A DNA stretch of 64,000 bases from Melocanna baccifera (Eukaryota > Streptophyta > Magnoliopsida > Poales > Poaceae): positions 4,650,001 through 4,714,000 of the forward strand of contig CM070681.1 of NCBI GenBank assembly GCA_036346265.1, written 5' to 3'. The notes beneath the pieces are model-generated. The model worked only from the letters and a program-made list of their open reading frames with translations. It was not told the DNA's origin and ran no database searches. The translations under genes were made by a program, and so were the position numbers. The first letter of the stretch is position 1. Each line of letters opens with the position of its first letter. Below, piece by piece: positions 24,955-37,860 of the stretch.

Positions 24955-27653
24955 TGAGCTGAAAATGAGTTCTTCCTTTAATTCCCAACACTTGTATTTT
25001 GTCAGTATACTTTCTGTGGATACCGAATTTTCTTGTTAGGAAAAGCTTTTGATTTTTTTTGTATGATCATGGCCTCTTCCTTGTGATATTTTTGACATGT
25101 CAGTTGGTTTCTGAACTTGTTAGAGTTAAGTGCTGAAAATTCTTTTGCTTGTTGCTTGTCTGCTAGCTGCCAGTATACACAAGAGAAGGGCGTATTAGGG
25201 ATTTCTTGTACATGTCTTGCATCTTTATGTCCTGGAGAAATTGTTTTGTCTTTGCTGATTAGTCGATGGTTGAATTGTGATGGCCAGGGACGCTTGGAAG
25301 AAAGCTTGGTTGTGGTTTCATGAATTTAGATTTGTTCTGCCACGTGGTGGCACGAGGATGGCTGGCTGCAGATGAGGGAATGAAGGCTGCAAAGTCAAGT
25401 AGGGTCTCACTAGCTGAGGGCCTGAGGCTGTACACCATATGTACTTTCGTCGTAGAAGGTGGTCCATGTGTCAATGTGTGGCTACAGGTGTGCACCATGT
25501 CATCATCCAAGTCACTCGATGGCCAAGGCAAGACAGACGAGATATTCCAGAGCATGCGCGATACGCAGAAAACTGAAGAAGCTCAACTCATTTGCCTTTC
25601 CAGTAAAATTCATTTGACTCCATGCTGCGCAAACCTCTCAACAGAAACCATGTTTGTTAAGTTACAAAGCCGTAACTCATCATTAATCAGAGTAGAATTG
25701 AGGCATAAACAATAAGCACAGCCCAGTTCCAGAAGGCCGCTACGAGTAATATATATCATTTTCTGAAGCCATATATTTATCACAGAATTGCTGCAATGCT
25801 GACTAGCATAAACCGTGGCAAACCAGAATATTACCAGGAGAATCTCATTTGACTCCTTGTTGCTGTCAACAAATGCATAAACATTGATGAACACAAGACG
25901 ACGGTTCAGCAGAAGCTGAATCTCCCAAGACTAAGCTTCCTTCTACGTCACACGGCACGAATGAGATCCCCAGATGGTTGCTGTCTTTAGTTTCCAACAA
26001 TCATGGCTCTTGTAGACACCAACAGACCAATCAAACGTATAACCAAACTAACAAACAAAAGTGCGAAGAAAGTGCAATTTGTATAGGTAAAGAATTGAGG
26101 TTTCAAAAAACAGATCGGTCCAGAAACAACACTATAATATAATAGTTTAATCACTACCATAACATACAAAGACTGACATGTACTTATATGTATGCACACA
26201 ACCGCAGCACACTCAGATGGCACTGCTGCACTATTGTGAATTTCTCCCATGGTCTATTTCACTTGTGCCCTCTGAAATACATGTATACTTTCTGCATACA
26301 CCAGAATCGAAACAAGATCAGATGACGGCTGTACTAGCAAATGTACCATAAGAAATAGCATAACAACCGAAATTCTTAAAACACAGGTTGAGAATACAAC
26401 ATTGTTCACCAAAGTCGCTATTGATGCCACATGCTTACTCAACTTGCCATATTTTTTATGGTAAGATCCTGTGAATTAAATTATACATATTTGTTCTGTT
26501 GAGGAAAACACAAGACAAATGGACATAGCAAACACAAAGACAAGAAGATTAGAAGACATTGGCTAAACGTTACAATCACAATTGGATGAATTCCTTATTC
26601 ATAATTTTAAAGAGAACTTCACTTTTATTTAAAAAAAACTATGCATAGAGTTGCATAGCTAGAAGAATGTAAGTAATCAAACAAATAGAGTCCGGAGACG
26701 ATGCTAGTTGAAAACTTCTATCTGGTGGCCATCCGCTTCCAATGAAGTGGTTGCGGACGCCATCCGCCGCTGCCGATGAGCTCGCCACCCATTTCTACCT
26801 TCCTTCCCTACCTCGCCCGTTAGTATGTCTGCTCTGTGAGCCACAGTGCTGGCGCTCGCCATCCATAGTCGCCAATACTTGACTTCGTTGTTAGGATTGT
26901 CGCTAGTCACTTGCCACCTGCTACTTACAGGCTCGCGAGACGCGTTACCCTCATCAAGCCATTGGCCACCGTGGCCCACCACCTGCTATATCGGAAGAAA
27001 ATTCACTCCCCATCTACAGTTGATCTGGTGGGAGGAGCCTCATGCGAGGCCTTCTCCCAGAAAGGTGCTTCTGCTATATGGCTTGCCTCTATGCGTCCGA
27101 GCAATGTCATTTGGATACTTGCGATTTCTTGTCTTACGCTTGTGGAAGAAATGTATGGTACCAATAGCACCTTATAATTTGTCTTCAAAAAATGCAAAGC
27201 ATACGTGACCTTCAAAATGTGCGTCTACTCAAAGGTACACTTATCTTCCTTTTCAATACAAAGAAGCTTTAAATTTACACTAAAATATATTGTACATACC
27301 AAAACTGGTACTCCTAAATATGGCATTAGCGAGTAATGAGTAGCATACATACCAAAAATTGCCGTATGACAGCCGGCTCTTCTATCTATATGAGTGGACA
27401 AGAAGAACTGAACAATAACATCGGCGCAGAAAATGCCGAGCTTGTTGCAACTGACCCTGCGTTAGGTTAAACCTTCGTACATGTAAACCTCCTCTTATCA
27501 TCGCTTCCACCAAAAATCCCCAGAGGGGTAAGGATTGCGGCAAAAGAATAACGACGACGAAGCAGGTAAATCCCGTGCCCCATTCAGGCGATCTCTCCAG
27601 AACCGAGCATTGGAAGCCTACAGTAAAAGGGGGAAACGCGTAAAAAGTGCGTC
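24955..27653. other. Intergenic between PRK and ATAD3
   Basis: About 2.7 kb. Open frames up to 131 codons exist (for example 25320-25715, plus) but show no recognisable domain. The part next to 27653 should contain the ATAD3 3' untranslated region. Confidence 0.4.
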
Positions 27654-30600
27654 CTAGGCATTCTTCGGCTCATGAGCGGCTAATCTTCTCCTCTGCTGGT
27701 GCTCTGCGACCTTGTAATCTACAACCTCACGGAACAGGGCTGGAGTGAGCTCGCAGTCCTTGCTCCCGTACACCACGGCCTGCGCACTTGCCAGCAGCTT
27801 TGCGATCTCTCTTCCAGAGAAGCCCTCGGTCTTGGCAGCAGCCTCCCGTATCAAGTCATCGGTGATCCCTTTCACCTCAATCTTCTGAGGCTGGCGGTGG
27901 AAGAACCTGAACCAGCTCTTTCCGTGCCTCTGCCCAGCTTTCACTATGTACTTGTCCAGGTATAGTTTAAGAAGCTTGGACCGCTCTTCATCCCCAGGCA
28001 AGGGGAATTCAAGGACCTCATCGATACGGTCAGCAACAGCAGAGTCAAGGTCACCAGGCCTGTTGGTCGCGAGTGCAAGCACAATATCCTTGGATTGGTC
28101 ACCTGTGCGGAAAAGGAGAGCGTTCAGGGCACTCCTTTGGGCTTCACTCATGTATGTCTTGTTTCGTCTGCAGGAGAAAAGAAATTACTCTGAAATGTCA
28201 ATACTACAGTCTGAATAAAAACAGATAGCCAATCAGGGAAAAAAGGAAGTGAAAATAGCAATATACTGTGATGTCAACATTACAAGAGAAGATATCACAG
28301 TACAATTATACAGCCCTAGGAAGAGGAACCCCACGATACCCTTTCTATTGCAAAATAAGTAGCAGCATAGCAAGAAACAAATGCACAGCAAGTTGCAACT
28401 ATTTCGGGTTCAGCAATTATGAAAATCAATTATATCAACAATAATGCTGAAGTTTGGAATCTTAGAATTTCAAGTCCTTTCTGAAATAATTCAGATGCTG
28501 CAAATTCATATGGAGCAACGGAGTCTCAAACAGGAAAAGTAGTCTGAAGATTTGACTATCACTTACTCGCACAAGAAAGCGTCGGCTTCATCAATGAAGA
28601 GGAGCAAACCTTTATTAGATTTCTTTGCCCAGTCAAACAACTGATGAATCTTGGTGACTGCTTGTGATCCCAATGGTGCAACATCTCCACCAGTCATTAG
28701 TGCATAATCTAGTCCCTGTAAATGGTCACAATGTTAGCGAGCTAATAATATTTCAAATGTTTTCATTTGTGCTCACAGGGAATTGGCTTATACAACATAC
28801 AGATTTGCGAGCTAGTTCTCTTGCAGCCATTGTTTTCCCTGTGCCAGGAGGCCCATAGAAAAGCATGTTCCTAAAAGGAGCTTGATGAAGTTTCGTGCTG
28901 GCAGTGGCATTCGCAAGCTGCTTCACTCTCTTCTGAAGAGAAGGGTTTAGAATAACATCACCAAAGCCATTCCCATTCTTCCTCAAGTTGTTCCCATTGT
29001 TCAGTTTGCTAGTCATGGTACTCATAGCACGTGAGGAGACACCAGACCAAGGATACTTCCCTCGTGATGACTCTCTTATAAGTGATGGCTGACCTAGAAT
29101 ACGGTCAACATAACCCCAGACTACTCTTGCACCTTCCCTGGAAGCAAATACGTTAAACCATGTAAGAGCATCAAATGAACAGTAAAATAGACCTCCAGAA
29201 TGTCATTTATGTCATTGGGAAGAACTAAATAAAGCAACATCACATTCAGCAATACAGGATGAGAAGGCTAGGATCTTCACCCTTGCACTGAAATATATGA
29301 CTTAAATCTTGACACAAAACATAGTCTTTACGAGAAGTTGCCAACGCAGATGAAATAAAGAGCAATAAATGAATGGTAGGTAGAGCAATCTGCAACATTG
29401 TGCTTTATAACAGCTTTCAATAATTCCAACGGGAATACGATAGCTTGTAGTATAATTCTGGCATCGAAATTGGTTTCATAGCTATTACAATCTTACAAGT
29501 TGCAAGTGGATGCACAACAGCAATTTGGTGCAAAAAATTTACAAGGCCCAATGTGAATACACTAGTAGCATTCTTGTCATGGCCACTTACCAATCAGTAT
29601 GTCTGAAGTTGAAAAATACAGAGTACAGCTTATTAATTTTACCTTGTTGTGTATATCCCGGCTGCAAGTGCTGTTGCACCTCCAACTGCAACAACTAGCT
29701 TATTCTGATCAGTTAATATTGTTCGCAAACCACCTGAAATGTACAAAAGGAAATTATTACACAGAGACCAACTTTCCTATATCACCACTGATATATCATG
29801 ATATGAGCATATAAACACCATGTACTTCACCATGTTGGATACTAAACAATACTATAATAGTCTAATTCAGGAAGGAAGTGAACATTAAATAATATTAAAA
29901 TAGTCTACTTCGTAAGTAAGCATTAAACAATACTATAATAGTCTGATTCAGTAAGGAAGTAAAACATTACACAAGGATCCGCAGTACTACTGCCCTAGGT
30001 GATAGCTGACCTAAATGCTAGTTTAAAATTCAAAGCCAGAACTTTGGAAGTTTTATCAAATCATTCGAAATATGCGATGCAAACTTGTAGAAATAGCTCA
30101 TAATAACTGCAGAAGAAGTCCGATAAATTCACATCTTTATTCAAAATAAGCATGTGGAAATGTTCACTTGGTAAGGTATACCTCCAATATGCTCAAAGGT
30201 TGTATTTATTGCTTGGACCCACTTCTCCCTCTCAGCATTTGCCCGCTCCACAAGCAATCGCCTGTTCACATCTTCAGCTAGTTTCGCTTCATGTGCTCTC
30301 GCCTCCGCCTCTGCCAGGGCTCTCAATTTCATAGTGTCCCTTTCTATTTTTGCCTTTTCTTCATCTGTTTTCCTCCGTTGTGCCTGGATTTCCTCCTCAA
30401 TCGCACACCTTTTCTGCTCTAGCTTAATTGCCGATTCCTCTTGCATCTTCACAAGCTCCTGGTTTCTCATCCTCTGTGCCTCATCCTCATACCGAGCCAT
30501 TTGTGCCTTTATTTGAGCTCGACCTTGCTCAAGTTTTTTCTTCTCTTCATAATCTACACGTGTCTTCTCCTGCAAAATGCCTCATGGTAAGTAGCAAAAG

Positions 30601-32474
30601 TGAAACTCCAAATTGTGACTTCAGAAACAGAATTGCACTGACCATCATTCCCTGAATCTGTGAGAATGCAACATGCTACACAAACAAACTAATACGCAAC
30701 AGTAAGCATCAATTTAGCAGCACCTGTGGCGCAAATATACATTTCATCAAGTAAATATACATGGCATGATCTGAAACATCTACTGCATGTAATAACCAAT
30801 GTGAAATCGAACTTGATTCCAGTCAAGGATTTGGTTTTTACACTAAATAATCAGAATTAGCCAGGCATATACATCACAACAAAGCACCAAAGACATAGTA
30901 CGGACTACTGCAAAACAAATGAATGAATAAATAAGCAAATAACAAGTAGCATGTTCATTGTCACACTCATGTTGCTAGCGGGCAAGCTGTTGGGATTTTT
31001 ATGTGGCTTTCAACATTTATTGTGGTTGTTATCAGTTTAACTCAATATGGAATTATTCATATTATTGACACAAGTGATAGAGAATAATTTGATGTGGAAT
31101 TTAACTCGATGAATTAATACTCAAGGTGCTGAAGACGGCTGTGCTGAAATATGATAGACATATTTACCGAGATCGAGTCTACTGAAATTTAATACGCATG
31201 CATATGTTTAACCCAGGTATAGTACATGGCAGAATAGCTAGGTTTGTTTTGCAGGATTGGCTCTGCAGATTGTTAACCCACATGATCGGATTGGAATTGA
31301 TCTCGTAAACAAGCTGATCATGGCGCATCACTCACATACATGTGCTAGGGACTAATATATTTTAGACTCGTTAAACTGGCTTGTCTGATCGTAGTTGATG
31401 ATATGGTTCAGGAGTCTCATGGTGTATCGGAAAACAGGTGGGTCACTTTGTAACACCTGAAAGTGAAGTCTATAAATAGGTCCCTACCCTCTAGCCTCAG
31501 AATACAATTGTGAGCGGCACAACGAAAAAGGCAAAGGAATAGAGAGTAGACCGAAATGTCTCCACAGAATCAATCTATGGTTTAAGAAAACCCCAACACA
31601 AGCACCCAACAAGCTATAGGTTATGGTCAATCGCATCATTAAGAATTACTAGAACAAGTAATCATTTGGAGCAACTTGTTAGCTCTAGCAAATAAAAAAC
31701 AAAATAGAACATCAACACGAATGCTGGATTACCATTAGGAGAGCACAAAATTGACTATATATTCGGTGGCATTTATGATGTTCAAACACAGGTGTAGATT
31801 CCATATGAGAATGTACTGTAGTAAGATATACTAAAATTACTCCTATGTAATCTTAAATGACTCAAAACGGACTTTTTGCAATGACTCTCCCAACTGTTGC
31901 AGCACTTGATCGGAACTAATGCCAATACGTTCAAAGCATCATGACTAACAGAGTAACAGCCAACAACGATAGGACGAGAAATATCTCACGAGATGGAGCG
32001 CCGCTAACTCCTTTTCGTGCTCGGCCTTCCTCGCAACGAGCTCCGCCTGTCGCGTCTCCTCCTGCTTCCTCATAAGCTCGAACAACTGTACAACGATGGG
32101 TCAACACAACCTCCCGTCAGAACCCAGGCCCAGACAAGATCCTCCCAAAGAAATCCCCCCGAATGCTCGAAAAATCCCACCTTTTTGGCCTGCTGCGATT
32201 TTTCGATCTCGCGCAGTGCCACGACCCCGCGCTCCAGCACCTCGGGGTCGAACCCCGCGGCGGTGGTGCGGGGGTTGTCGTTTCGAACCCTGGGCGCCTC
32301 CTCCGCAGCCGGCGCGGGGGACGGCTGGGGCGGCATCGGCGGCGGTGGCGAAGCGGCGGGAGGGGTGGGGGAGGAGAAGCCGGGGAAGCGGAAGATGCCG
32401 CCCCCCTCGGCGTGCGCCCGCTCGGACGAGAGGGCGGTGGCCGACGCCGCGGAGAGGGCGGCAGCGGCAGCCAT
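27654..32474 (-). CDS. ATAD3: ATAD3-type AAA+ ATPase, mitochondrial (7 exons)
   Basis: Inner-membrane AAA+ ATPase linked in plants and animals to mitochondrial nucleoids and membrane organisation. Exons (minus): 32474-32181, 32085-31990, 30569-30182, 29733-29643, 29137-28801, 28715-28567, 28167-27654. They join in frame to 1869 nt, 622 residues. Layout: Ala/Pro-rich N-terminus with GFDPEVLERG; a charged coiled coil in exons 2-3; a hydrophobic segment (LVVAVGGATALAAGIYTT, about 270-288); then the AAA module with Walker A GPPGTGKT (about 385-392), Walker B LLLFIDEADAF (IDE about 443-445), and NRPGDLDSAVADR in the sensor/arginine-finger region. Relative to Arabidopsis homologues recalled from memory, the coiled coil is shorter by about 11 residues after ARYEDE. 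Start: ATG at 32474; an upstream in-frame ATG at 32615 would add 47 residues unlike the family. The long intron 2 carries a solo LTR. Confidence 0.94.
29845..29967. repeat. Imperfect tandem repeat (about 40 bp x 3) in an ATAD3 intron
   Basis: The motif ACTATAATAGTCTRATTCAG recurs three times with variation, each ending in a CATTAA-like stretch. It lies in the intron between exons 3 and 4. Confidence 0.7.
30988..31598 (+). mobile_element. Solo LTR (611 bp) in ATAD3 intron 2
   Basis: The ends are TGTTGGGATTTT ... AAAACCCCAACA, a perfect TG...CA inverted pair. They are flanked by an exact 5-bp target duplication, CAAGC (30983-30987 and 31599-31603). No internal coding sequence remains. A TATA-like CTATAAATAGG sits near 31470 on the plus strand, so any LTR promoter would point antisense to ATAD3. 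Confidence 0.92.
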
Positions 32475-33055
32475 GGTTTTGTTGGGGTTTGCGGGAGCGG
32501 TAGGGTTTAAGGCTGGGGGTGACCTGGCCTCGCTGTTTCGATCAAATACGCGGTGGGAGATGCGTGCATTTGTGCGTTTGGACGGCAGTTCGGTCGGCTT
32601 GCGGCACATGAACAACTTTCTTTGTTTCTATGCATCACTTATTTAAATATTAGAGTAAAATGCATTTTTCACTGAGTAACTTATCTCTTATTTTATTTTT
32701 TATTTTGTACTAATATTAACTCATACTTTTACTTTGCACTAGGATGAATCAAATAGAATGTCATTCTATACAAGCCAATCAATTCTAGTCTCAAACAAAG
32801 CACTCAAATTGTATATACCGATTTGTCATTACTAGAGTAAATGGTGATTGCTTACTCTTCCCTTACTTCTAGATTTATGCAATTTTGTATTGAGAGAGTG
32901 ATGCACAGAAACGCTACTCTTTTCCTTTTGGCTTATTTGTTTGCTTTTGGCTTCAATTTTTCTAGAAGTCAAAACAAATAAGATGGTTTCTGCATGGCAT
33001 CCTTCGCTTTGAACATAATATCTGCGCGAGCCCATTTCGAAGGCATCTGCATTAG
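32475..33055. other. 5' flank of ATAD3
   Basis: GC-rich close to the ATG (to about 32530), then AT-rich. No other gene seen. Promoter and leader of ATAD3 expected by position. Confidence 0.45.
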
Positions 33056-34501
33056 GTACGCAGCTACATGATGGATCCGGCGGGCGTAGGCCCTTCTCTA
33101 TCTTTCGGAAGGAAACTCAAGGAACGACTTGTCCAAGATGGTGTTAATCACCCGGCGCGGGTGATTTTGGGGCCTTGGATCCGCAATATGTTTGGAGGGG
33201 GCTGGACCGAGGGTGTCTCCAGGCGTTGTTGTACGTGCGCTATTACCGGTGCGCTGGTGTCTTGGGTGCACTCTCTGGCTATGCTTTCGTGGAGGGCTGC
33301 AATGGAGGAACAGTCGCAAGTGAGGTGGCCTCCACGGCTATGTACCTCGCACTAGAGCCCTTGCTGATGCATGTCCTTGTGACCCCACCCCCGCTTCCAC
33401 GTCCGTGGCCCTCCGACCATGGCCATGAGCCCAAATGACATTACTTTCGCCGGCTCCTTCGATGTCGAAGATGTACTTAGAGCGAGCCACCCTCCCCTCC
33501 TTACGACTCAAGTCTTCTTTTGAGTCTCCTGGGGCAGCTTGTGCTTCAGAGGCGACCGGTTTGGTCTCCGCCTCTTGTTGTGTTGCATCTTCCTCTGCTC
33601 TATATTCTTCTATCTTATTGAAAAGTTTGGCCACTGATTTGATAGGCTTTCGTGCATTATACTCAGCGAGTGGGCCCTTCTAGAGGCCTCGGATGGCCGT
33701 GTTGATTATGGTCGTGTTGTTGATATCTCTCACCTAGTAGCGAACCTTCACGAATAGCTGAAGTAGGCCCGCAGCTTCTCTCCCGACTATTGCCTCACCG
33801 CAAAGAGCTGGTTGATGTCGACTCGCTCCACATAGCTTTCTTGAAAGTTATTGTGCATGAGACTCTGGATCTACTCCCATGTATACATAGAGCTAAGGTG
33901 ATGGTGAAGAATTAGGAAAGCACCATCCCTTGGAGAGCAAGAGGTAGCCCCTTAGTCTTCGTCGTGTCGTCGCCTCCAGCTGCTTCAATTACCGTCTTGT
34001 AGACGGGTTCGTCTCACCCTTGTACGGCTCCATGGTAGGCATTTTGAAGTCCTCCGACCAAGCGTTCTGTTACTTCCATTGCTACCACAGCGGGAGTCGG
34101 CTGGCTTTGGCCCACTTGCATCTCGTGCATGGCCTGCCACATGTCCGCCAGCTCTTACTATAGCGTCTCGCAGATTGCTTTGAGGGTGTCTCTATCCGTA
34201 CTTGTAGTGGGAGGGAGGACACTCCCTATTCCTTGTGTGGTGAGGGCGATGACATCGATGTCGGTGTTGGCCCCGGGGTTCGCGCTGGCCCTCGCCTCCA
34301 TTCGCCGCCCTTCCTGCCCTGCTGTCGGTGTGGTCGTCGAGGGTCCTCCTCCATCACCGATTCTTGCTCCCACCGCCGACACGCCAAAGACGTTGTCGCC
34401 CTAGGGCGGGGGCGCTGCGAGCCACTTCCATTGCTCTCGCCGCGCCGACCTCTGAGGTGGTGCTTCTTTTTCGCTTGGTGGTCGACGTCGTCGCCGTCGC
34501 C

Positions 34502-34752
34502 GAGCCCCATGTAGCCACTCGTTGCGGTTCTGGAATGGTAGTTTCGTGTCATTGCCTGCGCTGTGCTTCACGCTAATGGTAGTAGCATGGTGGGAGGTCT
34601 AGTGATCTCCCAGGCGCAGCACCAGGTCACCGCGCCAAGAACAGCCGCCGCCCCGGCGACGACGCGAGGGTTCGGCGTGTCGGCCGAGGAGCTGCGGCGC
34701 CATGTTTGCGCCACGGTCTCGACGCGGAGCCTGGACGAGGTCCGGAAGGCGC
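34502..34752 (+). pseudogene. Duplicated 5' fragment of the downstream PPR gene
   Basis: About 250 bases match the PPR locus from 37776 to about 38039: the 5' leader, the ATG and roughly the first 55 codons (MVGGLVISQAQHQVTAPRTA ...), with small indels. The match stops at a shared GCA, where gag sequence (TGAGACTCTAGATCTACT) takes over. From ATG 34587 the frame stays open to 34931, reading into the neighbouring LTR, a chimeric frame of 114 codons. No PPR motif is included, so PPR function is excluded. Confidence 0.85.
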
Positions 34753-34771
34753 ATGAGACTCTAGATCTACT

Positions 34772-36187
34772 TAAAAGGATTGCGCATAGGCTACGAAAGC
34801 AGAAAATAAAACTTTTCTACCGCGCACACAAGGACATCATGCTAAGGAAGGATCATGGATCGTTACCACTGATGCGCAGCGCAGCGGAAGAAGAGTTGGA
34901 TAAACCGATCCAACCACGTGTGTCGAGGTAGTAATGGAATTAGCCGATCGTCCCGAACAGATCGTCTCCTCCACGCGATCAACCACACCACGAGCAGATC
35001 CAATCTGTAGGTTGTTGACACCGATCAACACCGCAACGAGCAGCGCCTCCACCGGTATCCACACGTCCGGGGATGGAACGCCGATCGCGAGTGTACTAGC
35101 ACTCGTGAGCGGCTAGGGTTTGACTCGGGAGGTGGCGGCTAGGGTTATGCTAGAGGTTAACAGGTGCGTCACCCCTCAGCCCCTCGCCTCCATATATATA
35201 GACCTCCTCACTTGGGCCTTGTGGACCGAGGCCCAATAGGAGTCTATTCGGATCTCTATCCGAATTAAGCCCACATCCGAATCATATTCGAATTAGTGTT
35301 CCAACCCGTTAAGCGTGTGACCCTATAGGTTCACGTATACTTGGTCGTGACCCGGAAACGTCTTTCCGGTCACCCAGTTAATAGCGGCCTCTAGTAAGAC
35401 ATATTAACCCCAAAGTATACGTAAAGATCATATCGGCTGAACCTGTAATGTTCTCATGTACGAATCCCTTTGCCTCACGATATAGATTGAGTTCAAGGCG
35501 AGACATGTGGCATCCTCTTAAAGCTCAATCACTCTCTCGATTCCGTGATGGATTATAAACTTGTGATTGACTCCTCAATCACCTTGGTATGGCCATGCAC
35601 TTTCATAATCTATTACATCGAGGGGCCCAGAGATATCTCTCCCATAAGGAGGGGCAAATTCTATCTTGATCATTCATATCCCACTACATGTTTCATGACA
35701 AACCCGAAGACTATTTTTATGACTACCCAGTTACGGAGTAGTGTTTAGTAGTCCCAAAATAAGCTACTACGCATGTTGAGAACCATGATGATCTCAAGTC
35801 TAAGGATTCTACATAAACACTACTTGAGACCAACTGATGACATATGGAATCTCTGCAGTGTCTCATGGCAGGTCTATTCAACATATGTTCACTAACACAT
35901 GTCCATATTATTGATTTGGTATCAACATACCATGATCCATGAGACATAATCATCAATCAATACATATGCTGATTTTTGTCTTTGAATCATATTTGTTCCT
36001 CATATGATATATGATCAAGGATCATTTAGAAATAGCAACATTTTAGCATTAAGAGTCTCATGAATAAGTCACATACTCATTGATCAATAATGATAATGTC
36101 TATTTCAAGGAACAAAGTAATGTATCATAAACATAGTATGTGATATATACAACATCTCCATGTTGCCTCTAGGGCATATCACTAACA
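34772..36187 (-). mobile_element. Solo LTR (1.4 kb, probably copia) inserted in the duplicated gag
   Basis: The right end is ...GGGCATATCACTAACA; its reverse complement TGTTAGTGATATGCCCTAG is a common grass copia LTR start. A 5-bp duplication, CTACT, flanks it (34767-34771 and 36188-36192), and removing the insert restores the gag sequence ATCTACTCCCATG seen intact at 33870. The left end reads TAAAAGG rather than a canonical TG, so a few terminal bases have changed. Confidence 0.8.
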
Positions 36188-36936
36188 CTACTCCCATGCA
36201 TACATAGAGCTAAGGCGATGGTGAAGAATCAAGAAAGTGCCATCCCTTGGAAGCAAGAGGTAGCCCCTTAGTCTTCGTCGTGTCGTCGCCTTCAGCTGCT
36301 TCAATTACTGTCTTGTAGATGGGTCCGTCTCACCCTTGTACGGCTCCATGGTAGGCATTTTGAAGTCCTCCGGCCAAGCGTTCTGTTACTTCCACTGCTA
36401 CCACAGCAGGAGTCGGCTAGCTTTGGCCCACTTGCATCTCGTGCATGGCCTGCCACATGTCCGCCAGCTCTTATTGTAGCATCCCGTAGATTGCTTTGAG
36501 GGTGTCTCTATCCGTACTTGTAGTGGGAGGGAGGACACTCCCCATTCCTTGTGTGGTGAGGGCCATGACGTCGATGTCGGTGTTGGCCCCAGGGTTCGCG
36601 CTGGCCCTCGCCTCCATTCACCGCCTAAACCCTTCCTGCCCTGCTGTCGGTGTGGTCGTCGAGGGTCCTCCTCCATCACCGCTTCGCTCCCATCGCGCAA
36701 GACGCCAAAGACGCGTTCTTGTCCCTAGGCGGGGACGCTGCGAGCCACTTCCATTGCTCTCGCCGCGCCGACCTCTGAGGTGGTGCTTCTTTTTCGCTTG
36801 GTGGTCGACGTCGTCGCCTTCGTCGGGGTCAACGTCTTCTTTAGGGTTGATGCTTCCTCCTTTTTCGGCACCATTTCTTTCGACCACCCTTACCTTGGCT
36901 TGTAACCTCTAGTTCGTCTCTACGGATAGCGCCAAC

Positions 36937-37300
36937 TGTTATGGTTACAGGCCAAACAGTAAGTAAACAGGGCTACGGGGAGGCCTCACACACTATAAAG
37001 ATGGAAAATGGGAATCTGTGTTCGTGTTGGAAGTTTGTGCTACCAGTATTTATCCTAAAAGGAGTGTGTTGTGCCCCCGTAACGTCCTAATACACACATA
37101 TACATCCATGGAGGTTTGTTACATAAATATCCCTACATAGATCTATACTTATAGGGGCAAATAAGTCATTTCCCTCACTTAGAGTTACAAAAATATTTCT
37201 ATCGGACCATATATTCATAGAGTTAAACATGCATTTCTCTAGTCTAATGTGCTTGCCAGGCCAGCCATCTATTCCACTGACGCAATGAATCGATTGAACT
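36937..37300 (-). mobile_element. LTR (partial) of the minus-strand Gypsy element
   Basis: Begins TGTTATGGTTACAGGCC directly after the primer-binding-like GCGCCAAC. Structurally it resembles the start of the LTR at 42790. The right boundary is a guess; no TG...CA partner could be fixed. Confidence 0.45.
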
Positions 37301-37860
37301 TAGATAAGGGCCACTCACCTAACAGAATGCATAGAGTTATTGACATGGCCAGGACGGAATACGCAAGGTCACACGAGCTGATCAGAGCCATCTAGTTTGA
37401 ATCAGACGGTCCCTGTTGCTCAAGCAAATGTACTGTCACGTTGTGTGATCCTCCGCGCCGCAGCCTGCGCTGCTGGCCCAGCTGGACATGGACGGACCTT
37501 ATCCTCAGCATAATCATTTTGTCACAGCATCGATTCTCCCGCGCTGCCATTTGCCCGCTCCAACTCCTGGATGACATTCAACAGCCCGAGAAAATCCCAG
37601 CGCTGCTTCCCAGCCACAAAACCCTTCCATGTGGGCCCCACTCTCCGCAGCGTCCACGTCTGCACCGAGTGAAGACGAGCAGGCTAGCCGAGGGAGCTTA
37701 CTGATTAGCGTGGACGTGGAGGGAGTGGGACATGCGGTTTTTACTCCTTGCGGTGACTAATTCTTGTGAACGCAGGAGCCCCATGTAGCCACTCGTTGCG
37801 GTTCTGGAATGGTAGTTTCGTGTCATTGCCTGCGCTGTGCTTCACGCTGATGGTAGTAGC
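37301..37860. other. 5' flank of the PPR gene
   Basis: Moderately GC-rich, non-repetitive. A TTGTGAACGCAG acceptor-like sequence at 37764-37775, just before the segment shared with 34502, might end a 5'-leader intron. Nothing coding. Confidence 0.35.

Larger units (their letters stand above)
33056..36936 (-). mobile_element. Decayed Gypsy-type element: gag region, partly duplicated
   Basis: Minus-strand sequence has gag character: RPLAEYNARK-like, then KSVAKLFNKIEEYRAEED at about 33590-33640, and upstream a basic GSGSQRP ... RRPHRQQGRK region. Stops and frame breaks are present. The gag 5' part occurs twice, at about 33856-34501 and at 34753-34771 plus 36188-36805, about 95% alike by eye. 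Just before the LTR at 36937 the minus strand reads GTTGGCGCTATCC, a primer-binding-site-like sequence. A PPR fragment and a solo LTR lie within these coordinates and are annotated separately. No protease or reverse transcriptase was recognised. Confidence 0.6.

Noticed and set aside
25320..25715. 131-codon frame between PRK and ATAD3
   Set aside because: No domain, no neighbouring exon with matching phase, and no codon bias; kept as intergenic.
32475..32615. N-terminal extension of ATAD3 from the ATG at 32615
   Set aside because: It would add 47 residues with no family resemblance; MAAAAALS at 32474 fits better.
37837..37860. PPR start at 37837
   Set aside because: The codon is GTG and the same bases occur in the duplicated leader upstream; the first ATG is 37861.
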